DNA of 64,000 nucleotides from the NCBI GenBank assembly GCA_016699635.1, contig CP064983.1, positions 1,178,001 through 1,242,000 of the forward strand, given 5' to 3'. The notes beneath the pieces were generated by a model that was not told where the DNA came from, did not search any database, and was given only the letters and a program-made list of their open reading frames with translations. The DNA is from Bacteroidota bacterium (GTDB taxonomy: Bacteria > Bacteroidota > Bacteroidia > AKYH767-A > OLB10). The stretch's first letter is position 1; each line of letters begins with the position of its first letter. Shown one piece after another: positions 21,154 to 31,614 of the stretch. A program made the translations under genes and the position numbers.

Positions 21154-21836
21154 TTAGTTACGCAATGCAATATAATCTGCCAACTCGGCAATGCTACTTT
21201 CAAAACTAAACTGGTCGTTGACTAAAAAATAATTGTTTTTGTCCAATGTTTTTGAATAAGCATATTTTGCCAATTCAAGTTTGCTGGACTCAAAGGTCAT
21301 TTGTTGCATTAATCGCCCAACCTGACGTGAGTTAAAATAGTTATTATTGATTAACTGTTTTGCAACTGTCATCCGAGTACTTTCAAAATTATAATTACCC
21401 AATGACTGTATCATCTGATTGAACTCATAATCATCTACTTCGCAACGAAGATGTTGTGGGTAATAGTGTGGATCTTCATATACCTGAGGCGCATAATCAA
21501 AAGGTCTGCTTCCGGTGATACGAAATCTGTTACGGTTAACCTCTGCTATCACTTCTGATGCTTCAGGTATAAATACATAGCCGGCATATACAGTTCGATA
21601 GACAGGGTGACGAGGGGTGTCCGGCAAGTCGCATAACTTTAATATAATGGTTTCCCGCACGTAATCCATCTGTATAAATATTTGTTGAAGAATTGCTAAA
21701 TGGTCTTTCTGTCTATTGATACGGTCAGAAGACTTCCATCAACAGAAGTAATTGCCAATGCAGATTGTAAAGGATGTGCTGCCTGAACAACAACAGCTAA
21801 ACTTAAAATGACGAGAGTAGTAAATAGTTTTTTCAT
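21154..21836 (-). CDS. DUF4476 secreted protein, two probable frameshifts
   Basis: The obvious fragment (21154-21669) holds a C-terminal DUF4476 domain: repeats such as FNQMIQSL, VAKQLINNNYF and FESSKLELAKYAY recur as in that family. The true start is the ATG at 21836, with signal peptide MKKLFTTLVILSLAVVVQA followed by LLTVSIDR. A shifted frame then carries NIYTDGLRAGNHYIKVMR, the usual domain before DUF4476, and a second shift rejoins near VYRTVYAGYVF. About 227 residues after correction. Function unknown; family members are exported Bacteroidota proteins. It converges on the SPOR gene. Confidence 0.75.
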
Positions 21837-22094
21837 AATGAACCTCACTTTCTAATTTACCTGATGAAATTCAACTGCTGTGCCAAAATTGTCCTATAGA
21901 TGAATTTAAATATTCTAATTCAGATTTTATTCATTCCACAATAGTATTACTGTATCAAACTATTATTTCGCTTATACCGGAATTTTAGAAAAACTATTTC
22001 TGTAACAGTTGTTTTCCCTACTTCAATTCCAAAAAAAAAATTGCAAAAAAGTAATTTGTACACAACAGACCTTTAAATTTGGTGAATCGTCTTT

Positions 22095-24313
22095 ATGAAA
22101 AACCAAATTGTTGCGATTCTGTTAGTGTGTTGTTTGATACAAACCAATATGTGTTTGGCACAACAAAACAAATACTTAGATTCCCTTAAGTATTCATTGA
22201 ATCATGCAAAAGCGGATACACATAAGCTTAATCTTTACCAAAAGTTAATCTATTATTTATTAGATTTCAATACCGATTCTGCCCTTTTTTATAGTAAACC
22301 CGCACTTCAATTTGCCGACAGTTTGAAATGGGAACCAGGAACAAAAAATTAGTTGCTTTAGTTGGCAGGGTTTATTGGCGTAAAGGTTTTTGATATGGCT
22401 TTAAAATGTCATTTTGATGTTTTAAAATATTATGAAAGCAGAAATGATGAACCACAAATAGCGGAATTGCTGACCTTTATTGGTCAGGATTATGCAGATG
22501 GCGGCAGATATGAAGATGCCTTATCCTATTTTAAAAAAGCAGGTGCTTATTATGAAAAGCTTAGAGACAGCAGTAAAATGGGAGGAAACTACCTTTTATT
22601 TGGTTTTGTGTACGAAAGTCAGGGTAATTATGTGGAGAATGTTGCTGCAAATTATAAAGCACTTAAAATATTTGAAGCTATTGGTGATAAGTATGGCGAA
22701 GCTATTGTACTGAGTAATATTGCCGGAGTGTATTCCACTCAAGGAAATTATTCTGAAGCATTAAAACTTTATTTGTCCGCCATCAAAGCATTTGATAAAG
22801 CAAAGGATATTATTAATCTGACAGTAGCATATACCAGTGTCGGCCAGACATATCAACAATTGGGTAATACAACAGAGGCCATAAGTTATTATAATAAGGC
22901 GTATGAAATTGCCAAAAGTATTAGTAATGATTTTGCCATGGCAACTGCTTCGGAAAGTTTGGGCGATGTTTACTTTCAGAAACAGAATTATCAAAAAGCA
23001 ATACAGTTCTTTCAGGCGGCTAATTCTTTTAGAGTAGTATCTGACTATTTTGATCTTGCCTCTGCTTTAAGCAAACTAAGCATTTGTCAAACTATATTAG
23101 GTAATTATGATTCTGCAAAGAAAAACCTTGATGAAGCTTGGACTCTTGCAGAGAAATTAGATTCAAAAGTACCAGTAACGGAATACTATCATGCTGTTGC
23201 CCTACTTGACAGTGCAACCAGTGACTGGCAAAGGCGCATATAACAACTATAAAATTATATCATCCTGAGGGATAGTACCTATAACCGCGAAAACACCAAA
23301 AAAATTCTGCTGCAACAAATTCAATATGAAAATAATAAGAAAGATGCACTCTTAAAAGCTGAACAAGAAAAAATGCTGTTGCACAAAGAGTTTTCAGAAA
23401 TTCGATGATTGCAGGTGCTTCAATTCTATTGCTTTTATTAATGCTACTGTTTCACAGGTATCGGTTTAAACAAAAAACAAATTTGCAATTGAAGGAAGCA
23501 TATCAGCATTTACAAGCCACGCAACAGCAATTGGTGCAACAGGAAAAACTTGCTTCACTGGGTGTTTTAACGGCAGGCATTGCACATGAAATAAAAAATC
23601 CGTTGAATTTTGTCACGAATTTTGCAAGTCTGAGCAATGAAATACTTATAGAATTAAAAGAAGCTCAAACAGTACAAGATAAGGATGAAGCCATGAATTT
23701 GCTTCACGAAAACCTTGTTAAAATTACAGAGCATGGCCACCGGGCCGATAATATTGTAAAAAGAATGTTGGAACATTCTCGAACCAATACAGAAGACCGG
23801 CAAAAGACTAACATAAACTCTGTGTGTGATGAATATTTAGATCTTGCTTATCATGGTAAACGTGCCATCTTGCAGAATTTTAATTGTGATCTGATTAAAA
23901 ATTTTGATCCGAACTTGCCTCAAGTCATTTGCAATGGTCAGGACATTTCGAGGGTGGTACTTAACCTGATTGATAATGCTTTTGATGAATTATACGAATG
24001 CGAACGTTTAAAACTTAAAGGTGAAAATTTTAAACCACAATTGGTTATTACAACGGCTTCAATCCCTCAAACATCAAGGCAAAAATCCAATCGGAAAATC
24101 TTTATTTCTGTTCGTGATAATGGAAGAGGAATTTCAGAAAAGATGAAACAAAAAATATTCGAACCATTTTTTACAACTAAACCCACGGGTAAAGGAACAG
24201 GTTTAGGACTGAGTTTAAGCTTTGATATTATTAATACACATAAAGGCACCATTGAAGTAACTTCAAAAGAACTAGAAGGCACAGAATTTAAAATCATCTT
24301 ACCGGTTTCATAA
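22095..24313 (+). CDS. TPR-repeat sensor histidine kinase, several frameshifts
   Basis: Fragments 22095-22352, 22362-23243 and 23405-24313 form one protein. It has a signal peptide (ending CLAQQ), about five TPR units (for example GRYEDALSYFKKAGAYYEKL), a coiled segment read in a shifted frame between 23243 and 23405, one membrane helix (GASILLLLLMLLF), then the kinase: H-box GIAHEIKNPLN, N-box NLIDNAFDELYE, G1 VRDNGRGIS and G2 KGTGLGLSLSF. At least four indels are needed to read it through, more than elsewhere, so real decay is possible. No response regulator is adjacent. The signal sensed is unknown. Confidence 0.82.
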
Positions 24314-24485
24314 TGTACAAGAGGGCTTACACTCTTCATTAACATGTACACTTACTACTGAGGATCAGTTGCTGATGGTTTTTCCAGTTTTTGATATACA
24401 CTTTTAGTCGTTCGGTGGTATAAAAAATTAAAAAACGAATTTAAATAATTTGAGATTTTATATATGAATTTTAGAAGGTTGTAGT

Positions 24486-25103
24486 TTATTTTAATGAGTA
24501 CATGATAAAAATATACTCACAAACAAAACCTACAATAAACCCAAAATATAACTGACTTGGAGGTGTGCATTTTTTCATCAAACGGGCAGAAGCGGTGAGT
24601 CCGGCAAGAATGATTGATAGTACAAACGGCAGAATAAATTCACTACTTAACAATAGCGACAGTACATAAAAAGCACCTGCCATACCTCCTAATCCAATGA
24701 GATGAATACTTATTTTCCAGAAAAAATTAATAGTAAATGCAAGTGCTATACAACATGCTGCTGCCAGAATAAGAATTTTTATAACCGATGAAACCGGAAG
24801 TTTCAACAAAAAGTAATAACAAGCTACATAATATATAAGTGTAAAAAAATAGGGTATTGTTCTGCTCTGCCTGTCCTCCATCAACAAACCCTGCACACCT
24901 TGCTTTTTAAGTAATAATACCGATGATAAAAAAGGCATCAGACAGGTGAGGACAAAAACCGCTGATAAAATTATTCGCTGTAATGCAGGCGAAAGGGTAT
25001 ATGACAGATATGTGTCCGAATTAAAAAGTATCAGTAATAAATAAGTAGGTATAAGTAAAGGATGGGTTAGATAAGTGACGACTGAAAAAAAGCGGTTCAG
25101 CAT
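24486..25103 (-). CDS. Integral membrane protein, PAP2-superfamily-like, possibly non-catalytic
   Basis: 205 residues with about six hydrophobic helices. The segment KISIHLIGLGG, and a later ARLMKKCTPPSQLYFGFIVG, resemble PAP2-like membrane proteins of Bacteroidota, in which the second region normally carries His before the TP-x-Q part; here Cys replaces it (KCTPPSQ). It may be an inactive or altered phosphatase. It starts 2 bp after the rpoN stop, so it is probably co-transcribed. Function unknown. Confidence 0.6.
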   Translation of the reverse strand: MLNRFFSVVTYLTHPLLIPTYLLLILFNSDTYLSYTLSPALQRIILSAVFVLTCLMPFLSSVLLLKKQGVQGLLMEDRQSRTIPYFFTLIYYVACYYFLLKLPVSSVIKILILAAACCIALAFTINFFWKISIHLIGLGGMAGAFYVLSLLLSSEFILPFVLSIILAGLTASARLMKKCTPPSQLYFGFIVGFVCEYIFIMYSLK

Positions 25104-25105
25104 TT

Positions 25106-26628
25106 TTAAAACTCTTTACGTAGCCTGGCAACAGGAATATTTAGTTGCTCGCGATATTTAGCAATGGTTCTACGCGCCACATTATAACCTTTGTCTTTTA
25201 AAATTTTTGCCAATCTGTCGTCCGGCAATGGTTTTTCTTGTCTTCACCTTCAATAGCATCTGACAGAATTTTTTTTACTTCGCGCGTACTTACTTCCTCG
25301 CCTGAGTCTGTTGCCATACCTTCTGAGAAAAAAGTTTTTATCAGAAATGTGCCGAATGGTGTTTGCACATATTTACTGTTTGCTACTCGTGAAACAGTTG
25401 AAATATCAAGCCCGACAACATCTGCAATGTCTTTTAAAATCATTGGCTTTAAAAGTCGTTCATCGCCTTCCAGGAAATATTCTTTTTGATAGTTCATGAT
25501 AGCTTGCATGGTATGAAGCAGTGTTGCCTGTCGCTGTCTGATGGCATCGATAAACCATTTTGCTGAATCAATTTTTTGTTTCAGATAAAGGATAGCCTCT
25601 TTCTGTGAACGATCTTGCTTTTTACTCTTGGCATAGCCTTCCATCATTTCATTGTACTCGCGGTTAATTCGCAAATCTGGGGCATTGCGTGAGTTCAATG
25701 TCAATTCAAGCTGACCCACGTTATTTGTAATGATAAAATCAGGGACAATATGTTGAACAGATTTTGTTTCTGCAGAAATATCACCCCGGACGTGGATTTA
25801 ATTTTAAAATTTCATTCATGGTATCCTTCAAATACTCATCAGGAATGTTCATCAATCTGGCAATTTTTTCAAAATGCTTTTTGAGAACTCATCCATGTAA
25901 TTTTTAATAATTTCAATTGCCCTATTAACCGACTTACTATTAGATTTTCGCTGCAATTGAAGCAAAAGACACTCTTGCAAATTACGAGCGCCAACACCGG
26001 GTGGATCAAATGTCTGTATCACTTGTAACACTTGTAAAAGTTCATCGGCATTAGTATCTATATTCTGTGTAAATGCCAAATCATTTACAATAGAATTCAA
26101 ATCTCTGCGTAAGTATCCATCTTCATCCAAACTGCCGATCAGATGCTTAGCCATCTGCATTTGTTTTTCGTTTAGGGCAACCATACCCAACTGTGCCAGT
26201 AATGTTTCCTGAAATGTTACTGAAGACCCATAAGGAACCTCTGTGCGTTCATCATCGGGCGAAGTATTATTGGCAGATGTTTTATAATATGGTATATCCT
26301 CATCAGTGATATAATCATCCACATCAAAATCATCATCTGTTCTTTCTTTTATATCATCATCAGAAGTGTTATCAAACTCGTCTTTTTTATTCTCCTCGCC
26401 TTCATTGGCTTCTACCCCCTCTTCCAATTCAGGCACTTCGTCCTCATCCTGTTGTGTATCTTCATCCACATCTTCGGGCGCACCTTCTTCTAATGCAGGG
26501 TTTACTTCCATTTCCTCTTTTATCCGCTGTTCTAATGCAATAGTTGGCAATTGAAGCAATTTCATCAGCTGAATTTGCTGAGGAGAAAGTTTCTGTAAAA
26601 GTTTTTGTGATAAGTTTTGTTTTAACAT
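25106..26628 (-). CDS. rpoN: RNA polymerase sigma-54 factor, multiple frameshifts
   Basis: Fragments 25852-26628, 25198-25719 and an unassigned tail make one RpoN. The N-terminal activator-binding region is clear (MLKQNLSQKLLQKLSPQQIQ), followed by a long, very acidic linker (residues about 48-110), the core-binding domain with FDPPGVGARNLQECLLLQL, the region around ADVVGLDISTVSRVANSKY that binds the -12 element, and the RpoN box ARRTIAKYREQL. Breaks fall near 25880, 25793 and at five T at 25232-25236; correction carries the protein to a stop at 25106. It works with activators such as the one at 51850. Confidence 0.9.
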
Positions 26629-26749
26629 AATTCAATAACGCTCCAAATTTACCATTTTTTATACGTGTAGCCGGCAAAAATGGTTTTTATGGAATTACAA
26701 TGTGGAATAAATCTAATTTTCAAAAAGGCTTTTTTAGAGCAATAACTTC

Positions 26750-26781
26750 TTGCACAGAAATGGAAAATTGTATTACATTTG
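26750..26781 (+). promoter_or_regulatory. Candidate promoter of the DUF349 gene
   Basis: A TTG (26750-26752) lies 21 bp upstream of TACATTTG (26774-26781), fitting the Bacteroidota -33/-7 pattern. Transcription would begin near 26788, just before a stem-loop, with the gene start at 26850. Confidence 0.5.
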
Positions 26782-26791
26782 TAGTCTGATA

Positions 26792-26814
26792 AAGCCTTCT
26801 ACAATGGAAGGCTT
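26792..26814 (+). promoter_or_regulatory. Stem-loop at the predicted 5' end of the DUF349 mRNA
   Basis: AAGCCTTC pairs perfectly with GAAGGCTT around a seven-base loop. It lies between the predicted transcription start and the ATG at 26850. It is not followed by a strict T run, so a transcript-stabilising or regulatory hairpin fits better than a terminator. Confidence 0.45.
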
Positions 26815-26849
26815 CATTGTTTGATTTTAATATTATATTAATTAGTATC

Positions 26850-28696
26850 ATGACAGAAGTAAACAATGATTTTCATGCGGATGAAAATCAGCAGGCTGGT
26901 GAGATTCAATCGGAAAATGCATCTATTACACAACCCTTGCAGGAGGAACATCTTGCAACATTGCCAGAAGAACATCCTGAAACCTTGCCTGAGCAGGAAG
27001 AAAATTACAATCACTTAACCAAGGAAGAACTTGTTAAAATTGCTGAAGGATTTGCTGAAGGTGATGTTGCTGCCGTTAAAAGTAAAATCAATGCACTGAA
27101 AAATGCATTTGAACAAATTCAATCTTCAGAAAAAGAACAGGCACTATCAACTTTTTTTGGAAGAAGGTGGTGTTAAAGAAGATTTCAAATATAACTACAC
27201 ACAATCAGATGATCGTTTTCAGGCAGCACTTAAAAAATATAATAAACGCAAAGCTGAGTATGCCGAACAACAGGAAAAACTCAGAGAAAATAATTTTAGT
27301 GTAAAGCAGGAAATACTTGTTGCCATGAAAAACCTTATTCAGAATGAGGAAAACATGCAACGCGCATTCGATCAGTTTCACGAACTTCAGGCAAAGTGGC
27401 GTGCAACAGGTATATTCCTTCAGGTCAGTTGAATGATTTGTGGATGACCTACAAACTTTACACAGATAAGTTTTATGAAAACCTGAAAATTAACCGTGAA
27501 CTTCAGGAACTTGATTTTAAAAAGAACCTTGAAGCTAAAATTGGCTCTGCGAAAAGGCAGAAGACCTGATTAATGAGCCATCATTAAATTCAGCTCTGCA
27601 GACATTGCATAATTTACAAAACAAATGGCGCGAAACCGGTCATGTAGGTCGTGAAAAAAGCAATGAAATTTGGGAACGATTTAAAGCAGCAAGTGATAAG
27701 GTTTATGAAAGAAGAAAAGAATATTTTGAACAGCTAAAGCAACGCTATGCTGAAAATTTAACTGCAAAAAATCTACTTATCACCAAAACAGAAGAGTTAC
27801 TTAAAGACGAACCACTTAAAGCATCTGAATGGATGGAAAAAAGCAAAATGCTTGTTGAAGTTCAGAACGAATGGAAAAAAGTTGGCTTTGCCGACAAGAA
27901 ATCTAATGATGAGGTTTGGGCAAAATTCAGAGGATTGTGTGATGGTTTTTTTGTTCGTAAAAATGATTTTTTCACCTCACTAAAAAAAGAACATGCTGCC
28001 AATCTGCAATTGAAAAACGAACTGTGTATTCAGGCAGAAGCATTGATAGAAAACACCGACTGGAAAAAAACAACAGAAGAATTAAAAAGACTTCAGGCTG
28101 AGTGGAAAAAAACCGGATTTGCCGGTGATAGAAACAATCAGAAAATCTGGGAAAGATTCAGAAAAGCATGTGATTCATTTTTTGAAAGAAAAAATGCACA
28201 TTACACTTCACTTGAATCAGACTATAAAGAAAACTTCGACAAGAAAAATGCACTCATTGAAAAAGCTGAACAGTTTACACTTGGTGAAAACATTGATGAG
28301 TCTGTTGAGCAGTTAAAAGATTTTCAACGTCAGTGGAGTGAGATTGGTATGGTACCTCTTGAACACAAAGACACAATTTATGCAAAGTTCAAAGCAGCAA
28401 TTGACAAACATTTTCAAACAATAAGACAGCATAACAAAGAGCGATTTACATCAGGACATAAACCATCTTTTAGAAGCGGCAAACCGGGTAATGAAAAGAA
28501 TGATTTAAAGCATAAGATTAATCAACTTACCGGAGAAATTAATACATGGGAAAATAATCTTGGCTTTTTTGCACGCTCAAAAAATGCAGATGCTGTACGC
28601 AAGGAGTTTGAAGATAAAATCAATCATGCCAAAGAAGAAATAAAGCGTATTAAAAAACAGTTGGACGAAATTTCTCAGACTCCTAAGGAGCAATAG
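26850..28696 (+). CDS. DUF349 repeat protein, frameshifted
   Basis: Fragments 26850-27176, 27103-27432 and 27605-28696, with an unassigned bridge, form one protein of about 615 residues. I start at the ATG at 26850 (MTEVNNDFHAD). After a Glu-rich N-terminus come about five DUF349 units, each with a Trp and a following helix, such as LQNKWRETGHVG with IWERFKAASDKVYERR, and LQAEWKKTGFAG with IWERFRKACDSFFERK. It is highly charged and helical, probably cytoplasmic, and ends in a coiled coil. Family function is poorly defined. It converges on frr with a 24-bp gap. Confidence 0.85.
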
Positions 28697-28720
28697 TAAC
28701 TACTGACTATTTAGAAGGCG

Positions 28721-29284
28721 TTAAACAGTCATTACTTCTTTCTCTTTTGTTTCAAGATGTTTATCCACTCTTGAAATAAAGCCATCAGTTGTTTGCTGAA
28801 TTTTTGTTTCTGCCTCGCGTGCTTCGTCTTCAGTGATGCCTTTCTTCAATTCTTTCTTAATTGCATCATTGGCTTCTTTTCTGATTGAACGTAAACTTAT
28901 TTTAGCATTCTCACCTTCGGCTTTACAACGTTTAACTAAATCTTTTCTTCTTTCTTCAGTTAATGGTGGCACTGCAATACGAATAATAGAACCGTCATTC
29001 TGCGGATTAAATCCCAGATTAGCAATCTGAATGGCTTTTTCAATGGGACCTAACATACCCTTTTCCCATGGTTGGATTACAATTGTACGGGCATCAGGAG
29101 TATTGACATTGGCAACCTGATGTAATGGCGTTTGCGAACCATAGTAATCAACATGAATAGATTCGAGCATCTGTGGATTTGCTTTACCGGCTCTGATTTT
29201 TGCTAATTCAGTCTCAAGATGCGAAATGGATTTGTCCATGTGCGATTGCATCGTATCAATTATCTTTTTTGCTATGTCGTTCAT
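28721..29284 (-). CDS. frr: Ribosome recycling factor
   Basis: 187-residue RRF that splits post-termination ribosomes together with EF-G. The sequence is full length and typical: LAKIRAGKANPQML in the first helix, PDARTIVIQPWEKGML, IRIAVPPLTEERRKDLVK and a C-terminal helix rich in Lys/Glu. The usual neighbour pyrH is absent here. A TAATTTTG box (plus-strand 29304-29311) sits about 20 bp upstream of the start and may be the -7 element. Confidence 0.96.
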   Translation of the reverse strand: MNDIAKKIIDTMQSHMDKSISHLETELAKIRAGKANPQMLESIHVDYYGSQTPLHQVANVNTPDARTIVIQPWEKGMLGPIEKAIQIANLGFNPQNDGSIIRIAVPPLTEERRKDLVKRCKAEGENAKISLRSIRKEANDAIKKELKKGITEDEAREAETKIQQTTDGFISRVDKHLETKEKEVMTV

Positions 29285-29375
29285 ACTCTGTAATATTTAA
29301 CAGCAAAATTAAGCATTGAATTTGAATTGGACTAATAGAGTTTGAATTCTGAACACAATTATCTTAATTTGCATT

Positions 29376-29699
29376 ATGAGGTTTCAAAAACATATTTTTG
29401 TTTGTACTAATCAGCGTAAAGAAGGTGAACGTAAATGCTGTGGTGAAGTACATGGTCTTGCATTGGTTGCAGCATTTAAGAAAAAAATTAAAGAATTACA
29501 GTTGCCGGTGCCAATTCGTGCACAAAGGTCAGGTTGTTTAGATGCCTGCGACTATGGTCCATCAGTAGTTGTTTATCCCGAAGGTATTTTTTATGGTAAT
29601 GTTCAGCTACAGGATGTTGATGAAATAGTAGAACAACATATAAAAAACAACAAACCTGTTGAGCGGCTAATTATAAATTTTGATGATAAGAAAGTGTAA
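29376..29699 (+). CDS. (2Fe-2S) ferredoxin domain protein
   Basis: 107-residue thioredoxin-fold ferredoxin. Cysteines occur in FVCTNQRKEGERKCCGE and RSGCLDACDYGPSVVVYPEG, the pattern of the shethna-type/NuoE-like 2Fe-2S domain. Probably a soluble electron carrier; the partner is unknown. Its start follows a TTTG-N19-TTAATTTG promoter-like pair (29341-29371) by only four bases, suggesting a very short or absent leader. It converges on the MmcQ-type gene. Confidence 0.85.
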   Translation: MRFQKHIFVCTNQRKEGERKCCGEVHGLALVAAFKKKIKELQLPVPIRAQRSGCLDACDYGPSVVVYPEGIFYGNVQLQDVDEIVEQHIKNNKPVERLIINFDDKKV

Positions 29700-29712
29700 T
29701 TTCTGAATAACA

Positions 29713-30066
29713 CTAAATTGTAAATCGCTCTCTTACTTTTTTGGGTAATTTTTTAACTACTTCAGAATAGCTGTGATCAATAAGCCATTTTAATTCTGCA
29801 AGAGGAATGGAGCCATTAAAAATAACAGAATTCCAATGTTGCTTATTCATGTGAAATCCCGGTGTAATTTCGGAATAGCGATCACGCCATTCTGATATAA
29901 TTTCAGGATCCATTTTGAGGTTTACCGTCATTGGTTTTTCTGATAACGAAACTAAAGCAAACATTTTTCCGGCAACCTTAAACACAAGTGTGTCTTCGTC
30001 AAAAGGAAAACTCTCTGTTGTTTCTTGCTTCGACAAACAATAGTTCCTGAATTTTTCAATATCCAT
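29713..30066 (-). CDS. MmcQ/YjbR family protein
   Basis: 117 residues matching the MmcQ/YjbR family (CyaY-like fold). Characteristic stretches are ESFPFDEDTLVFKVAGKMFA near the N-terminus, PGFHMNKQHWNSV in the middle and LIDHSYSEVVKKLPKKVRE at the end. Often annotated as DNA-binding, but the molecular role is not established. Intact; it may be transcribed alone. Confidence 0.88.
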   Translation of the reverse strand: MDIEKFRNYCLSKQETTESFPFDEDTLVFKVAGKMFALVSLSEKPMTVNLKMDPEIISEWRDRYSEITPGFHMNKQHWNSVIFNGSIPLAELKWLIDHSYSEVVKKLPKKVRERFTI

Positions 30067-30122
30067 TTGATAGTATCAGATGATAAAAGTAACAGAAATT
30101 TGTCAGAAAAAGCACAAAAATA

Positions 30123-30147
30123 AAAGGCGGCCATTTCTGCCGCCTTT
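30123..30147 (-). terminator. Terminator after the 30151-31614 gene
   Basis: AAAGGCGGC pairs with GCCGCCTTT (nine perfect pairs, seven-base loop). On the minus strand it is followed by TATTTTTG and starts four bases after the stop codon. Its loop region GCCATTTCTG is shared with the terminator at 21104-21132. Confidence 0.8.
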
Positions 30148-30150
30148 GTT

Positions 30151-31614
30151 TTAATCTTTAATCGGATTTGTCATTTTCCGAATCAATGCATCATCAATTT
30201 TGATATACTTCAGAATTGGTTTATCACCATTATTTGCTTCTTCAAACTTAATCAGCAACTCGTTGATGCGCACAATTTTTCTTCTGAAGTCAGAAGGCTT
30301 TAATGCTGTTTTAAGAATCTTAATAAATATTGTTGTTGACTCAAACTCATGTTCAAAGTCGGCAATCTGACGTTTAATACTTGAAATCATTTGTTGTGCA
30401 AGGCTATCTTCACCCATCAGGCAATAACACAAACCCTGAAAGAGTTTGCTGTCAACATCGGTATGAGTGAACTGCTTCAAAGAAATATTATTTCTTAAAT
30501 CGTATATAGTTTTTGCTGCACCCTGATAATCTTTACTATAAAATTTACATAAGGCAATGTATCGCTTAAAAGAGATATAATGATAAGGCTCGTTAATATT
30601 GAGGTCAAAAGTTTTTTCAATTGTCTGATTGAATTCATTCAACCGGTACATTTCACCATCAGCAAGAAATTTTTCAACTCGCGAATTCAGATACTGAATG
30701 ATGAAAAAGTGCATAGCTGTTTTCTCACTCCAGTCAATAATAGTATCGTTAATTCCATTACTAAGGTAATGATCTGCTCTAACCTGATTCTGTATTTTCT
30801 GATAGTACTCATAGTGAAGTATATCTACCAACGGACTAATGTTGCTATAAAGTGTGTCAATCGGAAATGCATTAAATATTTCATTGATGCGTTTTAAAAT
30901 ACTTTCTATTTCAAGCTCAAGGGATTTTAACTCCTGTCGTTTTGATGGCAATGAACACAGATAATAGATTCTGACAATATTGTATAACACAAACAAACGA
31001 TGCGAATCATACATTTCTGCAATATTGGCAATCTTTCTTTTAAGCATTATGACTTCTTCCAACGTATCAGGATCAAGTGTTAACTGATAGGTTCCTAATT
31101 TTTTAAAGAACAGAAAAAACATTTGCTCGGCTTTTGAAATAGCCAATGCATAAGCAACATGTTTGTTATAAAGTTTGTTATAATGTTCGTAGTCTTCATG
31201 ATGAATGTGTAACAATGCAAGAGTTTTATAAACTGTAATCAACTCATTGCTCATGTCATATTCCTTAAGCTGCTTTTCAATTTCTTTTAATGCTCTGATA
31301 GAGAAATCGCGGTTGGTTCCATAAAGTGTAGCCGGAACACGAACCACTTCTTCCATCAACTCGCGAATTGGGTTTTCAACTTTCTTGGAAAGAATTTCTG
31401 CTATTCTTGTATTGAGGCGGGATTTTAATGTATAATAAGCACTTGGATTAACCTGAAGCTGCTTCATCATTTCCGTATCATCAAAATGATTGTTATTGCG
31501 TGTAGCTTCTAAGACATAATAAGGCTTGTTTTTCTTCTTGCCCGAGACCTGAAGCAACAATGCCTGATACTCTTCATCACTAAGTTTCTTAATTGTTTTT
31601 CTTAATATATCCAT
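30151..31614 (-). CDS. Conserved-looking helical protein of unknown function
   Basis: 487 residues, no signal peptide and no membrane helix, hence probably cytoplasmic. I do not recognise a named domain. The sequence is strongly helical with tyrosine-rich, TPR-like periodicity in the middle (for example HHEDYEHYNKLYNKHVAYAL and YHYISFKRYIALCKFYSKDY). The N-terminus (KTIKKLSDEEYQALLLQVSG) and charged C-terminus look like protein-interaction surfaces. Followed by its own strong terminator and transcribed away from the PKD locus. It may be a scaffold; no function is claimed. Confidence 0.7.
   Translation of the reverse strand: MDILRKTIKKLSDEEYQALLLQVSGKKKNKPYYVLEATRNNNHFDDTEMMKQLQVNPSAYYTLKSRLNTRIAEILSKKVENPIRELMEEVVRVPATLYGTNRDFSIRALKEIEKQLKEYDMSNELITVYKTLALLHIHHEDYEHYNKLYNKHVAYALAISKAEQMFFLFFKKLGTYQLTLDPDTLEEVIMLKRKIANIAEMYDSHRLFVLYNIVRIYYLCSLPSKRQELKSLELEIESILKRINEIFNAFPIDTLYSNISPLVDILHYEYYQKIQNQVRADHYLSNGINDTIIDWSEKTAMHFFIIQYLNSRVEKFLADGEMYRLNEFNQTIEKTFDLNINEPYHYISFKRYIALCKFYSKDYQGAAKTIYDLRNNISLKQFTHTDVDSKLFQGLCYCLMGEDSLAQQMISSIKRQIADFEHEFESTTIFIKILKTALKPSDFRRKIVRINELLIKFEEANNGDKPILKYIKIDDALIRKMTNPIKD

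Noticed and set aside
24314..24485. Possible terminator after the sensor kinase (AAGAG...CTCTT near 24320)
   Set aside because: Only a five-base stem without a T run; too weak to call.
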